From the NCBI RefSeq assembly GCF_016798325.1, contig NZ_JAERVO010000004.1, positions 62,001 through 126,000 on the forward strand: DNA of 64,000 nucleotides, read 5' to 3'. The translations under genes and the position numbers were made by a program. This document shows, in pieces, positions 55,135-63,699 of the stretch (positions are counted from its first letter, which is position 1; each line of letters opens with the position of its first letter). The stretch is from Marinobacter mangrovi. Its GTDB lineage: Bacteria; Pseudomonadota; Gammaproteobacteria; Pseudomonadales; Oleiphilaceae. Below the pieces are notes generated by a model. It made no database searches, was not told the DNA's origin, and saw only the letters and a list, made by a program, of their open reading frames with translations.

Positions 55135-55281
55135 CGCCGCCTCCTCAGGGTTTGTGCGGTTTTCGATGGTTTCAATGTGAGCGTTATTGCATCGGCCAGC
55201 GTGGACAGAGGCGACATGGAAAAGACTGAAAGCGGCACCGGCCGGCTCATGATGGACGCCAGCCGGTGTAGGGAGAGGGGG

Positions 55282-55902
55282 TTATCCGGGGCGGTACATC
55301 TGGAAGCGCTGGGCCTCTTCCACCTGGAAATAGTCCGCTGGACCGCCGCCGCGCAGGATCGGCTGGGCCGCGGCTGTGTCGTAAATGCCGTCTTTCAGCA
55401 GGTGCTCGGCAATATGGACCCCGACGACTTCACCGAACACCACCCAGGTGTCGGCCAGTTGGCCGTCGGCACCCGCCAGTTGCAGGACCTGACTGACCTT
55501 GCACTCCAGCGACACCGGGCTTTCCGCGACACGGGGTACGTTCACCGCCCGGGACGGCTCCGGCGTCAGGCCCGCCAGTTCAAACTCATCCACCTCCGGC
55601 GCGACCGCGGCGCAGGACGCATTCATCGCCTCGGCCAGGGGGCGCGTGGCCAGGTTCCAGCAGAACTCGCCGGTGGCCTGGGCATTCCGTACGGAATCCT
55701 TGTAGCCGATGCTGGAGAAGCCAACGATCGGCGGGTGGTAGTTGAACGCGTTGAAGAAACTGTAGGGCGCCAGGTTCAGGATGCCGTCGGCGCCGCGTGT
55801 GGACACCCAGCCAATCGGGCGCGGCGCCACCAGCGCGTTGAACGGATCGTGGGGCAGCCCATGGCCGTTGGCGGGTTCATAGAAATACATCGAATCGGAC
55901 AT
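55282..55902 (-). CDS. Flavin reductase-like (DIM6/NTAB) protein
   Basis: A 206-residue FMN-binding split-barrel protein of the flavin reductase-like family. Signatures are NALVAPRPIGWVSTRGADG, NLAPYSFFNAFNYHPPIVGFSS and EFCWNLATRPLAEAMN. It probably reduces free FMN/FAD or acts as a flavoprotein oxidoreductase; no oxygenase partner is seen. The start at 55902 follows AGGAAGG. It lies 147 bp upstream of the DmdA-like gene on the same strand, so it could be part of the same unit. Confidence 0.88.
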   Translation of the reverse strand: MSDSMYFYEPANGHGLPHDPFNALVAPRPIGWVSTRGADGILNLAPYSFFNAFNYHPPIVGFSSIGYKDSVRNAQATGEFCWNLATRPLAEAMNASCAAVAPEVDEFELAGLTPEPSRAVNVPRVAESPVSLECKVSQVLQLAGADGQLADTWVVFGEVVGVHIAEHLLKDGIYDTAAAQPILRGGGPADYFQVEEAQRFQMYRPG

Positions 55903-55984
55903 AACGCCTTCCTGAACAGTGAATGGGAAGCAGGGATACGGACAGTGCCTGCAGTGTAACGGAAGTCGGCCGACGCCGCGGGAG

Positions 55985-56398
55985 TCAGTGACGGGCGCCT
56001 TGGCCTGCCTCAAGCCACATCCGGTATCCCACCACGCCAAGTACGACGATCGCCGCCATCCAGATTGCGACAACCGCCACCCCTGCCCAGCGACTGACCG
56101 GCCTTCCGTTTTTGAAGGCATCGAGGGCGCGGGCGCGGCAGTCCGACATCACCGCTTCCGGCACCAGCCGGATCGCCAGCGCAACCCCCAGTGGCAGCAG
56201 GATGATGTCATCCAGATAGCCCAGCACCGGGATGAAGTCCGGGATCAGGTCGATGGGGCTCAGCGCGTAGGCCACCACGATCGCGACGACGGCCTTCGCC
56301 AGCCATGGGGTGCGTGGATCCCGGGCTGCCAGATACAGCGCAAGGGTGTCGGATTTCAGGCGTGAGGCGCTTTTTTTCAGCTTCTGAATCAAAGACAT
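55985..56398 (-). CDS. YkvA (DUF1232) family membrane protein
   Basis: A 137-residue protein with the DUF1232 core WLAKAVVAIVVAYALSPID, LIPDFIPVLGYLDD, followed by another hydrophobic stretch and a C-terminal membrane helix (VAVVAIWMAAIVVLGVVGY). The family has no established function. The ATG at 56398 gives the family-like MSLIQKLKKSA; in-frame upstream codons are ignored as they lack homology and RBS. Confidence 0.85.
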   Translation of the reverse strand: MSLIQKLKKSASRLKSDTLALYLAARDPRTPWLAKAVVAIVVAYALSPIDLIPDFIPVLGYLDDIILLPLGVALAIRLVPEAVMSDCRARALDAFKNGRPVSRWAGVAVVAIWMAAIVVLGVVGYRMWLEAGQGARH

Positions 56399-56541
56399 GG
56401 TGACGCGGTGCTGGCGTTTACGCGGGCTTGAGACTGACCGATTGTCGGTTAATGACGTCCAAATTGAAATCGTTGTCGTAGCCCATTGTGTCGAGCAGTC
56501 ATGTTGTAGAACAACCCCAATAACCTGTGAGGGCAACACCA

Positions 56542-57909
56542 ATGAAAGGGTTAGGAAGAGCGATACTTCTGTTCGCCATGGCGTTCTCAATGGCGGGTTG
56601 CGGCAGTGATAACGATACGAAAACCACGTCTGTCACGGTTTTCCATGCCTCATCCGATGCGCCCGCCGTCGACGTGCGACTGGGCAGCAAGGTGGTGATC
56701 AGTGATGCGGACTACAAGGCAGCGGGTCAGGTCCGCGTGAGAGGCACCGGTGAGCTGGCCGTCGACGCGATCCTGCCGGATGGCAGTACCACGGAAGTGA
56801 TCGGCCCGCAGTCAATCAAGGCCGACAGCTCCGGAAAGGTCTACGATGTCTTTGTCATCGGCAAAGTGGCCGACAGTACCCTGGAGTCCCTGGTCGTGAC
56901 CGATGAACCGGAGGCGACCCCATCGGACTCCGTGCGGGTTCGGATAGCTCACCTGGCCTCCGATGCGCCGGAAGTGGATGTCTATGTGACCGCGCCGGGT
57001 GCTGATTTGTCCAGCTTGTCCCCCGTGGCCACCGTCGCCTACAAAGACGTTACCGGCCCGCTGAACGTACCGGCCGGGGATTACCAGGTGAGAGTCACTG
57101 CGGCTGGCCGCAGTACTGTGGTTTACGACAGCGGCACCGTCAGCCTCGCCGGTGGTTCGGACCTGCTGGTCGGCGCGGTGAACAACACCAACTACGGCGA
57201 TTCGCCCATCAGCCTGATTGTTGAGGAGGATGGCGACGTTTCCGAACTGGTGGATGCGGATGCGGGCGCCGGACTGCGGGCCGTGCACAACTCCTACAAC
57301 GCGCCCAATGTCGACATTTACCTCGGCGCGATCGGCGGCACACCGGCCATTTCCAACCTGGCGTTCCCCGATGCGGCTCCCGGCGCGGACTTCGGCAATT
57401 ACGCCGGGGTGGCGGCCGAGAGTACGGAGGTTTCAGTCACCGCCACCGGGGATACCACCGCGGTCGTCAGTGACACCTACGACCTGGCCAATGGCAGTGC
57501 CTACACCGTGCTGGCGGCCAATGCGCTGGCCCAGATCGAGCTGCTGGCTTTCTCGGATGATGATCGTCGCGCCGTGGCCACGGAAGCCAAGTTGCGGGTT
57601 ATCCACGGTGCCGGCCAGGCCCCGAACGTGGACGTCTACCTGACGGCGCAGGGAGCGGGTGGCATTGGCAACGCCGACCCGGTGTTGAGCGATGTCGCCT
57701 TCGGGGAAAGTTCTGGCTATCTGCCGGTGGCGGCGGGTGACTACGACGTCTATGTGACGGCCGCCGGTACCGGCACCGTCGCGATCGGCCCCGTGTCCGT
57801 GACGCTGGAAAACGGGGGCGTCTATACGGCGGTGGCCCGGGAGGCGGCGGATTACGGCTCCAGCGGCGCCTTCACCGTGACGGGGCTGGATGATCTGGCC
57901 GCGCCCTGA
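56542..57909 (+). CDS. DUF4397 repeat lipoprotein
   Basis: A 455-residue exported lipoprotein (lipobox FSMAGC, Cys near residue 20) with four DUF4397 repeats. Each starts with a similar core: VFHASSDAPAVDVRL, IAHLASDAPEVDVYV, AVHNSYNAPNVDIYL and VIHGAGQAPNVDVYL. DUF4397 is a beta-sandwich found in cell-surface proteins, probably adhesive or structural, with no enzyme motif. The protein is acidic, in line with a halophilic or marine setting. GAGGG precedes the ATG by ten bases. A terminator follows. Confidence 0.87.
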   Translation: MKGLGRAILLFAMAFSMAGCGSDNDTKTTSVTVFHASSDAPAVDVRLGSKVVISDADYKAAGQVRVRGTGELAVDAILPDGSTTEVIGPQSIKADSSGKVYDVFVIGKVADSTLESLVVTDEPEATPSDSVRVRIAHLASDAPEVDVYVTAPGADLSSLSPVATVAYKDVTGPLNVPAGDYQVRVTAAGRSTVVYDSGTVSLAGGSDLLVGAVNNTNYGDSPISLIVEEDGDVSELVDADAGAGLRAVHNSYNAPNVDIYLGAIGGTPAISNLAFPDAAPGADFGNYAGVAAESTEVSVTATGDTTAVVSDTYDLANGSAYTVLAANALAQIELLAFSDDDRRAVATEAKLRVIHGAGQAPNVDVYLTAQGAGGIGNADPVLSDVAFGESSGYLPVAAGDYDVYVTAAGTGTVAIGPVSVTLENGGVYTAVAREAADYGSSGAFTVTGLDDLAAP

Positions 57910-57949
57910 GGCGGGGACCCAACGTCGACAGGACCATCAACGCGCAAGC

Positions 57950-57983
57950 AAAAGCCCGGGAGTCGAATGGCCCCGGGCTTTTT
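57950..57983. terminator. Bidirectional terminator, DUF4397 gene / chemoreceptor
   Basis: AAGCCCGGG (57952-57960) pairs with CCCGGGCTT (57972-57980), 11-base loop; TTTTT on the right and AAAA on the left. It can end both convergent genes. Confidence 0.85.
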
Positions 57984-58004
57984 CTGTTCAAGGGTGGATG
58001 ATGC

Positions 58005-59675
58005 TCAGACCTGGAACTGCGAGACGATCGACTGCAGCTCATTGGCCATCCGCGTCAGATCCTGACCGGCGGTTGCGGTTTCCTCCGCGCCCTGGGCCGT
58101 CTGCTCCGACATGGTATTGAGCTGCACGATGTTCTTGTTGATCTCTTCGGTCACGCCCACCTGTTCCTCCGATGCGCTGGCAATCTGGCGCGTCATGTCC
58201 TGGATGCGTGCCGTCACTTGGGTGATGGTGGTGAGCTGGGCGCCGGCCTCGGACGCGTAGTCCACCGTGCGGCTGACCTGCTGGCGGTTGCTGTCCATGG
58301 AGGCGACCGCCTTCTGGGACACCGACTGCAGTTGGTTGATCATGTCGTCGATTTCCTTGGTGGACTCGTGGGTCCGGCTGGCCAGCGCCCGCACCTCATC
58401 CGCCACCACGGCGAAGCCGCGCCCCTGATCGCCCGCCCGGGCTGCCTCGATGGCGGCATTCAGGGCCAACAGGTTGGTCTGTTCGGCGATCGCCTGGATC
58501 ACTTGCAGCACGTTGCCGATGGTGGCGCTGGTTTCCTCCAGCTGGCGAATGGCCTGGGCCGACGTCTCGATGTCGTCCGCCAGTTTCGAGATTTCCTGGA
58601 TGCTTTTTTCCACCGTGGCCCGGCCGCCGTTAGCGTGATCGCTGGCCTCGTTGACCGACTGGGCCGTGTCGCTGATGTTCCGGGCGATGTCCTGGGCGGT
58701 GCTGGCCAGTTCGTTCATGGCGGTGGCGAGTTGTTCGGTTTCCGAGGACTGCTCGTCGATGGTCCGGCTGGTCTGTTCGGTGATCACCGCCATTTCCTCG
58801 GAAGCGGCCGCCAGTTGCGCGGTGATGGCCGAGATCTGGCTGATCATGTCCAGCAGTTTCTGGCGCAGGCCGTTCATGGCGTGCAACAGCTCACCGACTT
58901 CGTCCTTGCTGTCCACATCGATTTCCTGGGTCAGGTCGCCGGACGCCGTGACGATGGCCCGGCGGATACCGCGCACAATGGCGTTGGCCACCACCCAGCT
59001 CATCAGTAACCCCACGAGGGTGCTGATGACAATCAGCGTGGTCAGGGTGACCAGCGCCGCCTGCTCGTGCGCTTCCGCTTCCTGGGCGCTGCGCTGGGTG
59101 AAGCCGGCCACGTCCTCGTGCAGCGCTCCCAGTCCGTCGTCCAGCTGGCTGGCGGCCTGGTCGATGTCGTCGGTCAGGTTGCCGGCAGTTTCCAGGTCAC
59201 CCGCTGCAAAAGCCGCGAACGCCTCATCCACATGCTGCTCAAATCGACCATGGGCCGACGCAATATCCTTGAGTTGTTGGCGCACGATGCCGAGTTCCTG
59301 CCGCAACCGGGTGTCTGCGTCTGCACCCGGATCCGCCGCCATGGTCCGGGCCTGGCGAATCTCTTCATCGATTTGCCGGGACAGGGCATCGAAGTGATCC
59401 CGGGCTGTGGCCAGGGCCTCCTCGCTGCCGTTACCGGAAAGCGCCGCGCGATAGCCCGTCTCGTAGGCAATGGTCTGGCGCAGCTGGTGCTCGGTGATGC
59501 GGGAGAGTGAGCCGGCCAGGGGGATGTCCTTATCCGACACCAGCGCCAGTTCCTTACCGATGCCGGAAATGGCATAGAGGGCGTAACCGGAACTGGCCAG
59601 AAAGATGATCAGGATGGTGACGGCAATCCCGACAATTTTGGTTTTCAGGGAAAACTGGTTCAGAAAAGCATTCAC
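58005..59675 (-). CDS. Methyl-accepting chemotaxis protein with helical periplasmic domain
   Basis: A 556-residue chemoreceptor. A first membrane helix (~14-34) is followed by a ~170-residue periplasmic helical bundle (four-helix or HBM type), a second helix (~205-225), a HAMP-like linker ([24 protein letters not shown]) and the signalling domain with tip [24 protein letters not shown]. The start is a GTG at 59675 with GGAGAA upstream; longer frames have no RBS. A sigma-28-like element lies 95 bp upstream. The ligand is unknown. Confidence 0.93.
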   Translation of the reverse strand: MNAFLNQFSLKTKIVGIAVTILIIFLASSGYALYAISGIGKELALVSDKDIPLAGSLSRITEHQLRQTIAYETGYRAALSGNGSEEALATARDHFDALSRQIDEEIRQARTMAADPGADADTRLRQELGIVRQQLKDIASAHGRFEQHVDEAFAAFAAGDLETAGNLTDDIDQAASQLDDGLGALHEDVAGFTQRSAQEAEAHEQAALVTLTTLIVISTLVGLLMSWVVANAIVRGIRRAIVTASGDLTQEIDVDSKDEVGELLHAMNGLRQKLLDMISQISAITAQLAAASEEMAVITEQTSRTIDEQSSETEQLATAMNELASTAQDIARNISDTAQSVNEASDHANGGRATVEKSIQEISKLADDIETSAQAIRQLEETSATIGNVLQVIQAIAEQTNLLALNAAIEAARAGDQGRGFAVVADEVRALASRTHESTKEIDDMINQLQSVSQKAVASMDSNRQQVSRTVDYASEAGAQLTTITQVTARIQDMTRQIASASEEQVGVTEEINKNIVQLNTMSEQTAQGAEETATAGQDLTRMANELQSIVSQFQV

Positions 59676-59769
59676 GGATGGTTCTCCAGACAGCAGCGCT
59701 TGGCCCACCAGGGCCGTCTTTACCGGGTTCGCGCAATGCCAGATACGCTGGCGCACGATGGTGCCTTCT

Positions 59770-59796
59770 TTATCGACACTCTAGTAATACCCAATA
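59770..59796 (-). promoter_or_regulatory. Candidate sigma-28 promoter for the second chemoreceptor
   Basis: On the minus strand TATTGGGT-N11-GTCGATAA resembles the FliA consensus TAAAGTTT-N11-GCCGATAA. The -10 is good (7 of 8), the -35 weak. It lies 95 bp before the GTG start. Confidence 0.42.
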
Positions 59797-59901
59797 GGTT
59801 TGGAAAGCGAATAAATGCAACCGTTTGTCGTTAGTTTTTCATATGGTTGCTGATGCGATTCAGTAAAGGCGGGATTAATACTCACTCGACTGTCCGGTGC
59901 A

Positions 59902-59915
59902 TTGACTTGGGTCAA
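59902..59915. promoter_or_regulatory. Anr/Fnr box
   Basis: TTGACTTGGGTCAA is a perfect inverted repeat of TTGAC with a 4-bp spacer, the form of an Anr/Fnr site (TTGAT-N4-ATCAA). It lies in the divergent region before the HAD phosphatase gene and the chemoreceptor. The window encodes an Fnr/Anr protein with the matching recognition helix. Confidence 0.7.
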
Positions 59916-60094
59916 TATGACGCAAAACTTTGCATATGAGGCGTGGCTGAGCCAACTCATCTCATCGGCAGCCCCATCAGCAGGGACTACACTGAAGACT
60001 TGTGCTGCCAGTGAAGGCGGCGGTGGGTTGCTTTCATCGCCAGATGACGTATCAGGATTGTCGGCAGTCTTCACATTTCTGGAGGCTGAGCCTT

Positions 60095-61105
60095 ATGCAG
60101 ACCCCATGGTTCCGTATTGTCTTTGTGTTCTTTCTCTTGTCCTGTTGCAGCGTCGCTCAAGCGACCGACAGTGACCCGCTGGCATCCTGGAACGATGGCC
60201 AGACCAAATCGGCCATTGTTGGCTTCGTCCAGAAAGTGACCGACAAGGGCTCGAAGAATTTCGTGCCGCCGGCCGAGCGTGTGGCCACCTTCGATAACGA
60301 CGGCACGCTCTGGGCCGAGCAGCCGGTGTACTTCCAGGCCCTGTACGCCCTGGACCGGATTCGCCAGATGGCGCCGGATCATCCCGACTGGAAAACCACC
60401 GAACCCTTCAAGAGCGCCATCAACGGTGACGTGAAAGGGCTGATGGCCAGTGGTATGGAGGGCGTGATGAAAGTGCTGCTGACGGCCCATGCCGACGTGA
60501 CCGCAGAAGCCTTCCGGGATTCGGTGACCGACTGGTTCGCCACCGCCAAACACCCCACCAAAAACAGGGCGTTCACCCAGATGGTGTACCAACCGATGCT
60601 GGAATTGCTGGTTTACCTGCGCGCCAATGGCTTCAAGACTTACATCGTCTCCGGCGGCGGTGTCGACTTCATTCGCGTGTTTGCCGAAGACACCTACGGC
60701 ATTCCACCGGAACAGGTGATGGGCACCACCAGCGATGCCAAGTTTGAGATGCGCGATGGCGTGCCGGAGATCGTCAAGACCGGAAACATCATTCTGGTGG
60801 ATGACAAGGAAGGCAAACCCGTTGGCATCTATCGCCAGATCGGCCGTCGCCCGATCATGGCCGTCGGCAACTCCGATGGCGATCTGCAGATGCTGCAGTA
60901 CACCACCATCCCGCGCAGCAAAGAGGATCAGATGCCGCGTATGGGGGTGTTGCTGCATCACACCGACGCCGACCGCGAGTGGGCCTACGACCGCCAGTCC
61001 CACATCGGCCAACTCGACAAGGCGCTGGACGAGGCGCCCGAACGAGGCTGGGTGGTGATCGATATGAAGCAGGACTGGAGCCGCGTCTTTCCCGAAGGAA
61101 GCTGA
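60095..61105 (+). CDS. Exported HAD-family phosphatase
   Basis: A 336-residue HAD phosphatase with a signal peptide (FVFFLLSCCSVAQA, either type I after AQA or a lipoprotein at LLSC). Motif I is DNDGTLW (Asp67 nucleophile, Asp69), motif II YIVSGGG, and motif IV AVGNSDGD. The pattern is that of the phosphoserine-phosphatase-like subfamily, but with export it must act on periplasmic substrates. GGAGG precedes the start by nine bases. An Anr box lies 180 bp upstream. The frame is open further upstream without homology. Confidence 0.88.
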   Translation: MQTPWFRIVFVFFLLSCCSVAQATDSDPLASWNDGQTKSAIVGFVQKVTDKGSKNFVPPAERVATFDNDGTLWAEQPVYFQALYALDRIRQMAPDHPDWKTTEPFKSAINGDVKGLMASGMEGVMKVLLTAHADVTAEAFRDSVTDWFATAKHPTKNRAFTQMVYQPMLELLVYLRANGFKTYIVSGGGVDFIRVFAEDTYGIPPEQVMGTTSDAKFEMRDGVPEIVKTGNIILVDDKEGKPVGIYRQIGRRPIMAVGNSDGDLQMLQYTTIPRSKEDQMPRMGVLLHHTDADREWAYDRQSHIGQLDKALDEAPERGWVVIDMKQDWSRVFPEGS

Positions 61106-61138
61106 CGAGTGACGCCGGGGGCGATGGCCCCCGGCCGT

Positions 61139-61606
61139 CTAACGTGAGGACGACAGGGAGGCGGTGCTGTCACGGTGAGCTTGTGAGGGCGAAGCATCCG
61201 GATCCGGGAAGATCGTGTCGTACGCCCAGGTGAACACGAAGGCATAAACCAGATAGAACAGGACGAACGACAGATCCATCACCAGGGCCTCGGCCAGTCC
61301 CACCTCCAGCCACCAGGCAACAATGGGCAGAAACGCCAGCATCAGCCCCGTCTCGAAACTGATCGCATGCACCAAACGCATCCGGAACGTCTTACGGGTC
61401 GTACCTCTCCAGCGCTTTAGTCCATGATCAAACAACAGGTTGAAGGCATAGTTCCAGCCGGTCGCCAGGGAGGCGCCGATCAGGCCGAGAACGCCAGTGT
61501 CGCTGACCGGCAGGTCGAAGGCCCAGGAGGCCAGTGGAATGACCAGGACCAAGCCAATCACTTCAAAACTGACGGCTTGACGAATCCGGTCTTTGGGGGT
61601 GCGCAT
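61139..61606 (-). CDS. PACE-family efflux transporter
   Basis: A 155-residue four-helix membrane protein with two tandem bacterial transmembrane pair domains: first RIRQAVSFEVIGLVLVIPLASW and second RMRLVHAISFETGLMLAFLPI. This is the PACE (AceI-like) family, proton-driven exporters of biocides such as chlorhexidine and probably of natural polyamines. ATG 61606 follows GGAG at seven bases. It is convergent with the HAD gene. Confidence 0.9.
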   Translation of the reverse strand: MRTPKDRIRQAVSFEVIGLVLVIPLASWAFDLPVSDTGVLGLIGASLATGWNYAFNLLFDHGLKRWRGTTRKTFRMRLVHAISFETGLMLAFLPIVAWWLEVGLAEALVMDLSFVLFYLVYAFVFTWAYDTIFPDPDASPSQAHRDSTASLSSSR

Positions 61607-61946
61607 GGCAGGGCTCCAGACAAAGCGGGTCGTCCCGCATTCGAGTCCCAAACTGGGTGAGGTCGTCCTCAAAAGCGTTGAATGTTGCCTTTTTAGCGAT
61701 TCGCACGGAAGAGTTGAATGCGTAGTTTTACCGCGATCGCAAACCCGGACCACGCGTATATGGCGTGGCCGGATGCTTGCAGAAGCGCCAAATGCAAGCC
61801 GATAGGTTTATATGCGATATACTGACAGGGTCATTAATGCATCACGTGTTGTCGGTTTTGACCGATCATCAAATAATAACCGGGCAGCAGTATGGATACC
61901 GCTCCGAGTGGCCAGTGAGGATGGCGTGTGGGCGGGAGTGTTGTCT
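61607..61946. other. Divergent intergenic region, PACE / PAS-GAF-GGDEF gene
   Basis: 340 bp without a supported gene. It holds hairpins CCACGC/GCGTGG (~61750-61768) and GCTTGC-N13-GCAAGC (61775-61799), the 13-mer AGCGCCAAATGCA (61784-61796) shared with 15129, and a TATACT -10-like hexamer at 61818-61823. An in-frame extension of the cyclase gene to 61812 is possible but lacks homology. Confidence 0.55.
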
Positions 61947-63374
61947 ATGCCACTGACCTCCGTATTCCAGGGCACCTCGTTGTCCGCACTGGGTGGTGTG
62001 CTGCCATTCGTCTTTGCCAATATGGACGTGGCCGTAATTGCGGCGGATTCCGAGCAGCGGATTGTCATGGTCAATCGCAAGGCCTGTGAGATCTTCGGTT
62101 ACGACGAAGCCGAGCTGGTCGGACAGAAGACCCGAATGCTTCACGCCGATCCCGACGAGGCCACCGACTTCCCGAGTGCCGGCTCGATCGACACGGAGGC
62201 CGATCCGGGAGATGAGACCGTGGTGGTTCACTATCGGCGCAAAAGCGGTCATGCTTTCGACGGCGAGACCCTGATTAGCCCCATCGACAGCCCGGAGCAG
62301 GAGCATCTTGTGTTCCTGACGTTTATCCGGGACGTCACTCATCGCCTGGTGACGGAGCAGACCTTGAGTCAGCTGCACGCCATCACCACATCTCGCGAAC
62401 TGAATTTTGACGAGCGAGTCGACGCGATCCTCCGGCTGGGTACCGAACATTTCGGGCTGCCGATCGGCATTTTTAGTCATATCGAAGGCGACACCTACAC
62501 CATCGTGCGGGCTATCGACCCGGACAATGCCCTGCATCCGGGCATGACGTTCCGCTTTGCCGAAACCTATTGCAGCCAGGTGTTCAATGTCGGGGATGTC
62601 CGCGGTTTCTACCATGCCAGCAAGAGCGACATCCGCACGCACCCCTGCTACATCAACTTCCAACTGGAGGCCTATCTGGGCGCTACCATCTTCGTGGATG
62701 GCGAACGGTACGGCACCCTGAACTTTTCCAGCCCCGAGCCAACCAGCCCCTTCTCAAACCAGGATATTGAGCTGGTTCGCCTGTTTGCCCAGTGGGTGGG
62801 ACATGAACTGGCCCGGCGGGAGGACATGCAAAAGCTCGAACAGGCCCGGATGGAACTGGAAGTGCTCGCGCGTACCGACTCCCTCACTGGCCTGTTCAAT
62901 CGACGTTATATGGAAGAACGCCTGAACGCCGAACTGGATCGTTCCAGGCGTTACGGTAACGCCCTGGCCGTCGCGTTGCTCGACTTCGACCACTTCAAGG
63001 CCATCAACGACAAGCACGGCCACGCCGCCGGCGATGCCGCGCTGGAACTGTTTGCCGATACGGTTCGCGAACTCACCCGGACCACCGACATCACGGCCCG
63101 CTGGGGCGGCGAGGAGTTCCTGATGTTGCTGCCCGAAACCGACCTCGAAGGCGCCCAGAATTTTCTCGAGCGCCTGGCGGATAACCTGCGCGCGGCCGAC
63201 TTTGCCCCGACGGGCAAGCCGGTCGAGCTGACCATGAGTATCGGCCTGGCCCTCGCCCACAGCGACGATGATCGGGACACATTGGTGAATCGGGCGGATG
63301 AGGCGATGTATCGAGCCAAGACCGGAGGCCGGGACCGGATCTGTCTGGCGGTTGGGGACGAGGTGGCTGGTTGA
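61947..63374 (+). CDS. PAS-GAF-GGDEF diguanylate cyclase
   Basis: A 475-residue soluble protein with a PAS domain (~20-140: VFANMDVAVIAADSEQRIVMVNRKACEIFGYDEAEL), a GAF domain (~155-300: DAILRLGTEHFGLPIGIFSHIEGD, YLGATIFVDGERYGTLNF) and a GGDEF domain (~310-470) with intact [15 protein letters not shown]. The I-site RTTD is five residues upstream. It should make c-di-GMP in response to a small ligand or redox signal. ATG 61947 follows GGGAG at eight bases. A bidirectional terminator follows. Confidence 0.93.
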   Translation: MPLTSVFQGTSLSALGGVLPFVFANMDVAVIAADSEQRIVMVNRKACEIFGYDEAELVGQKTRMLHADPDEATDFPSAGSIDTEADPGDETVVVHYRRKSGHAFDGETLISPIDSPEQEHLVFLTFIRDVTHRLVTEQTLSQLHAITTSRELNFDERVDAILRLGTEHFGLPIGIFSHIEGDTYTIVRAIDPDNALHPGMTFRFAETYCSQVFNVGDVRGFYHASKSDIRTHPCYINFQLEAYLGATIFVDGERYGTLNFSSPEPTSPFSNQDIELVRLFAQWVGHELARREDMQKLEQARMELEVLARTDSLTGLFNRRYMEERLNAELDRSRRYGNALAVALLDFDHFKAINDKHGHAAGDAALELFADTVRELTRTTDITARWGGEEFLMLLPETDLEGAQNFLERLADNLRAADFAPTGKPVELTMSIGLALAHSDDDRDTLVNRADEAMYRAKTGGRDRICLAVGDEVAG

Positions 63375-63436
63375 AGGGCAGGCGTACTCCGGGTGAATCC
63401 CCATTTGGCGGTTCAACACGCTTTCTATCGAGCATT

Positions 63437-63472
63437 AAAAAAGGCCCCACGCGTTCGCGAGGGGCCTTTTTT
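63437..63472. terminator. Bidirectional terminator between GGDEF gene and tRNA-Met
   Basis: AAAAAAGGCCCC (63437-63448) pairs with GGGGCCTTTTTT (63461-63472), 12-base loop. It ends the GGDEF transcript and, in reverse, the tRNA. Confidence 0.9.
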
Positions 63473-63478
63473 GAATAC

Positions 63479-63555
63479 TGGTAGCAAGGGGCGGAGTCGA
63501 ACCGCCGACCCCGGCATTATGAGTGCCGTGCTCTAACCAGCTGAGCTACCTTGCC
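63479..63555 (-). tRNA. tRNA-Met (anticodon CAT, elongator)
   Basis: A 77-nt tRNA. Acceptor GGCAAGG with CCTTGCT (G1-T72), discriminator A, encoded CCA (63479-63481). The anticodon loop CTCATAA carries CAT. Its D arm and anticodon region match elongator tRNA-Met of E. coli more than initiator (no C-A mismatch at 1-72, no three G-C pairs in the anticodon stem). A tRNA-Ile2 reading with lysidine is less likely but not excluded. Confidence 0.92.
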
Positions 63556-63699
63556 ATCTCGTTTTGAGGCCAGAAGCGCTCCAAACGAGGCGCGTATTCT
63601 CGGGATTTTGGGCGAGGCTGTCAACCCCTTTTGGGGGATCCGTGGATGCCGTCGATTGCGTGCGCCCGGATTGGTTGAAAAATGCGCGAAAAGGGGCTG

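Larger units (their letters stand above)
59676..60094. other. Divergent intergenic region, chemoreceptor / HAD phosphatase
   Basis: 419 bp without a gene, AT-rich in the middle. It holds a sigma-28-like element facing the chemoreceptor (59770-59796) and an Anr/Fnr box (59902-59915). Confidence 0.6.

Noticed and set aside
63479-63555. tRNA-Ile2 (CAT with lysidine) or initiator tRNA-Met
   Set aside because: The body matches elongator tRNA-Met; initiator features (1-72 mismatch, three G-C pairs in the anticodon stem) are missing. Ile2 cannot be fully excluded.
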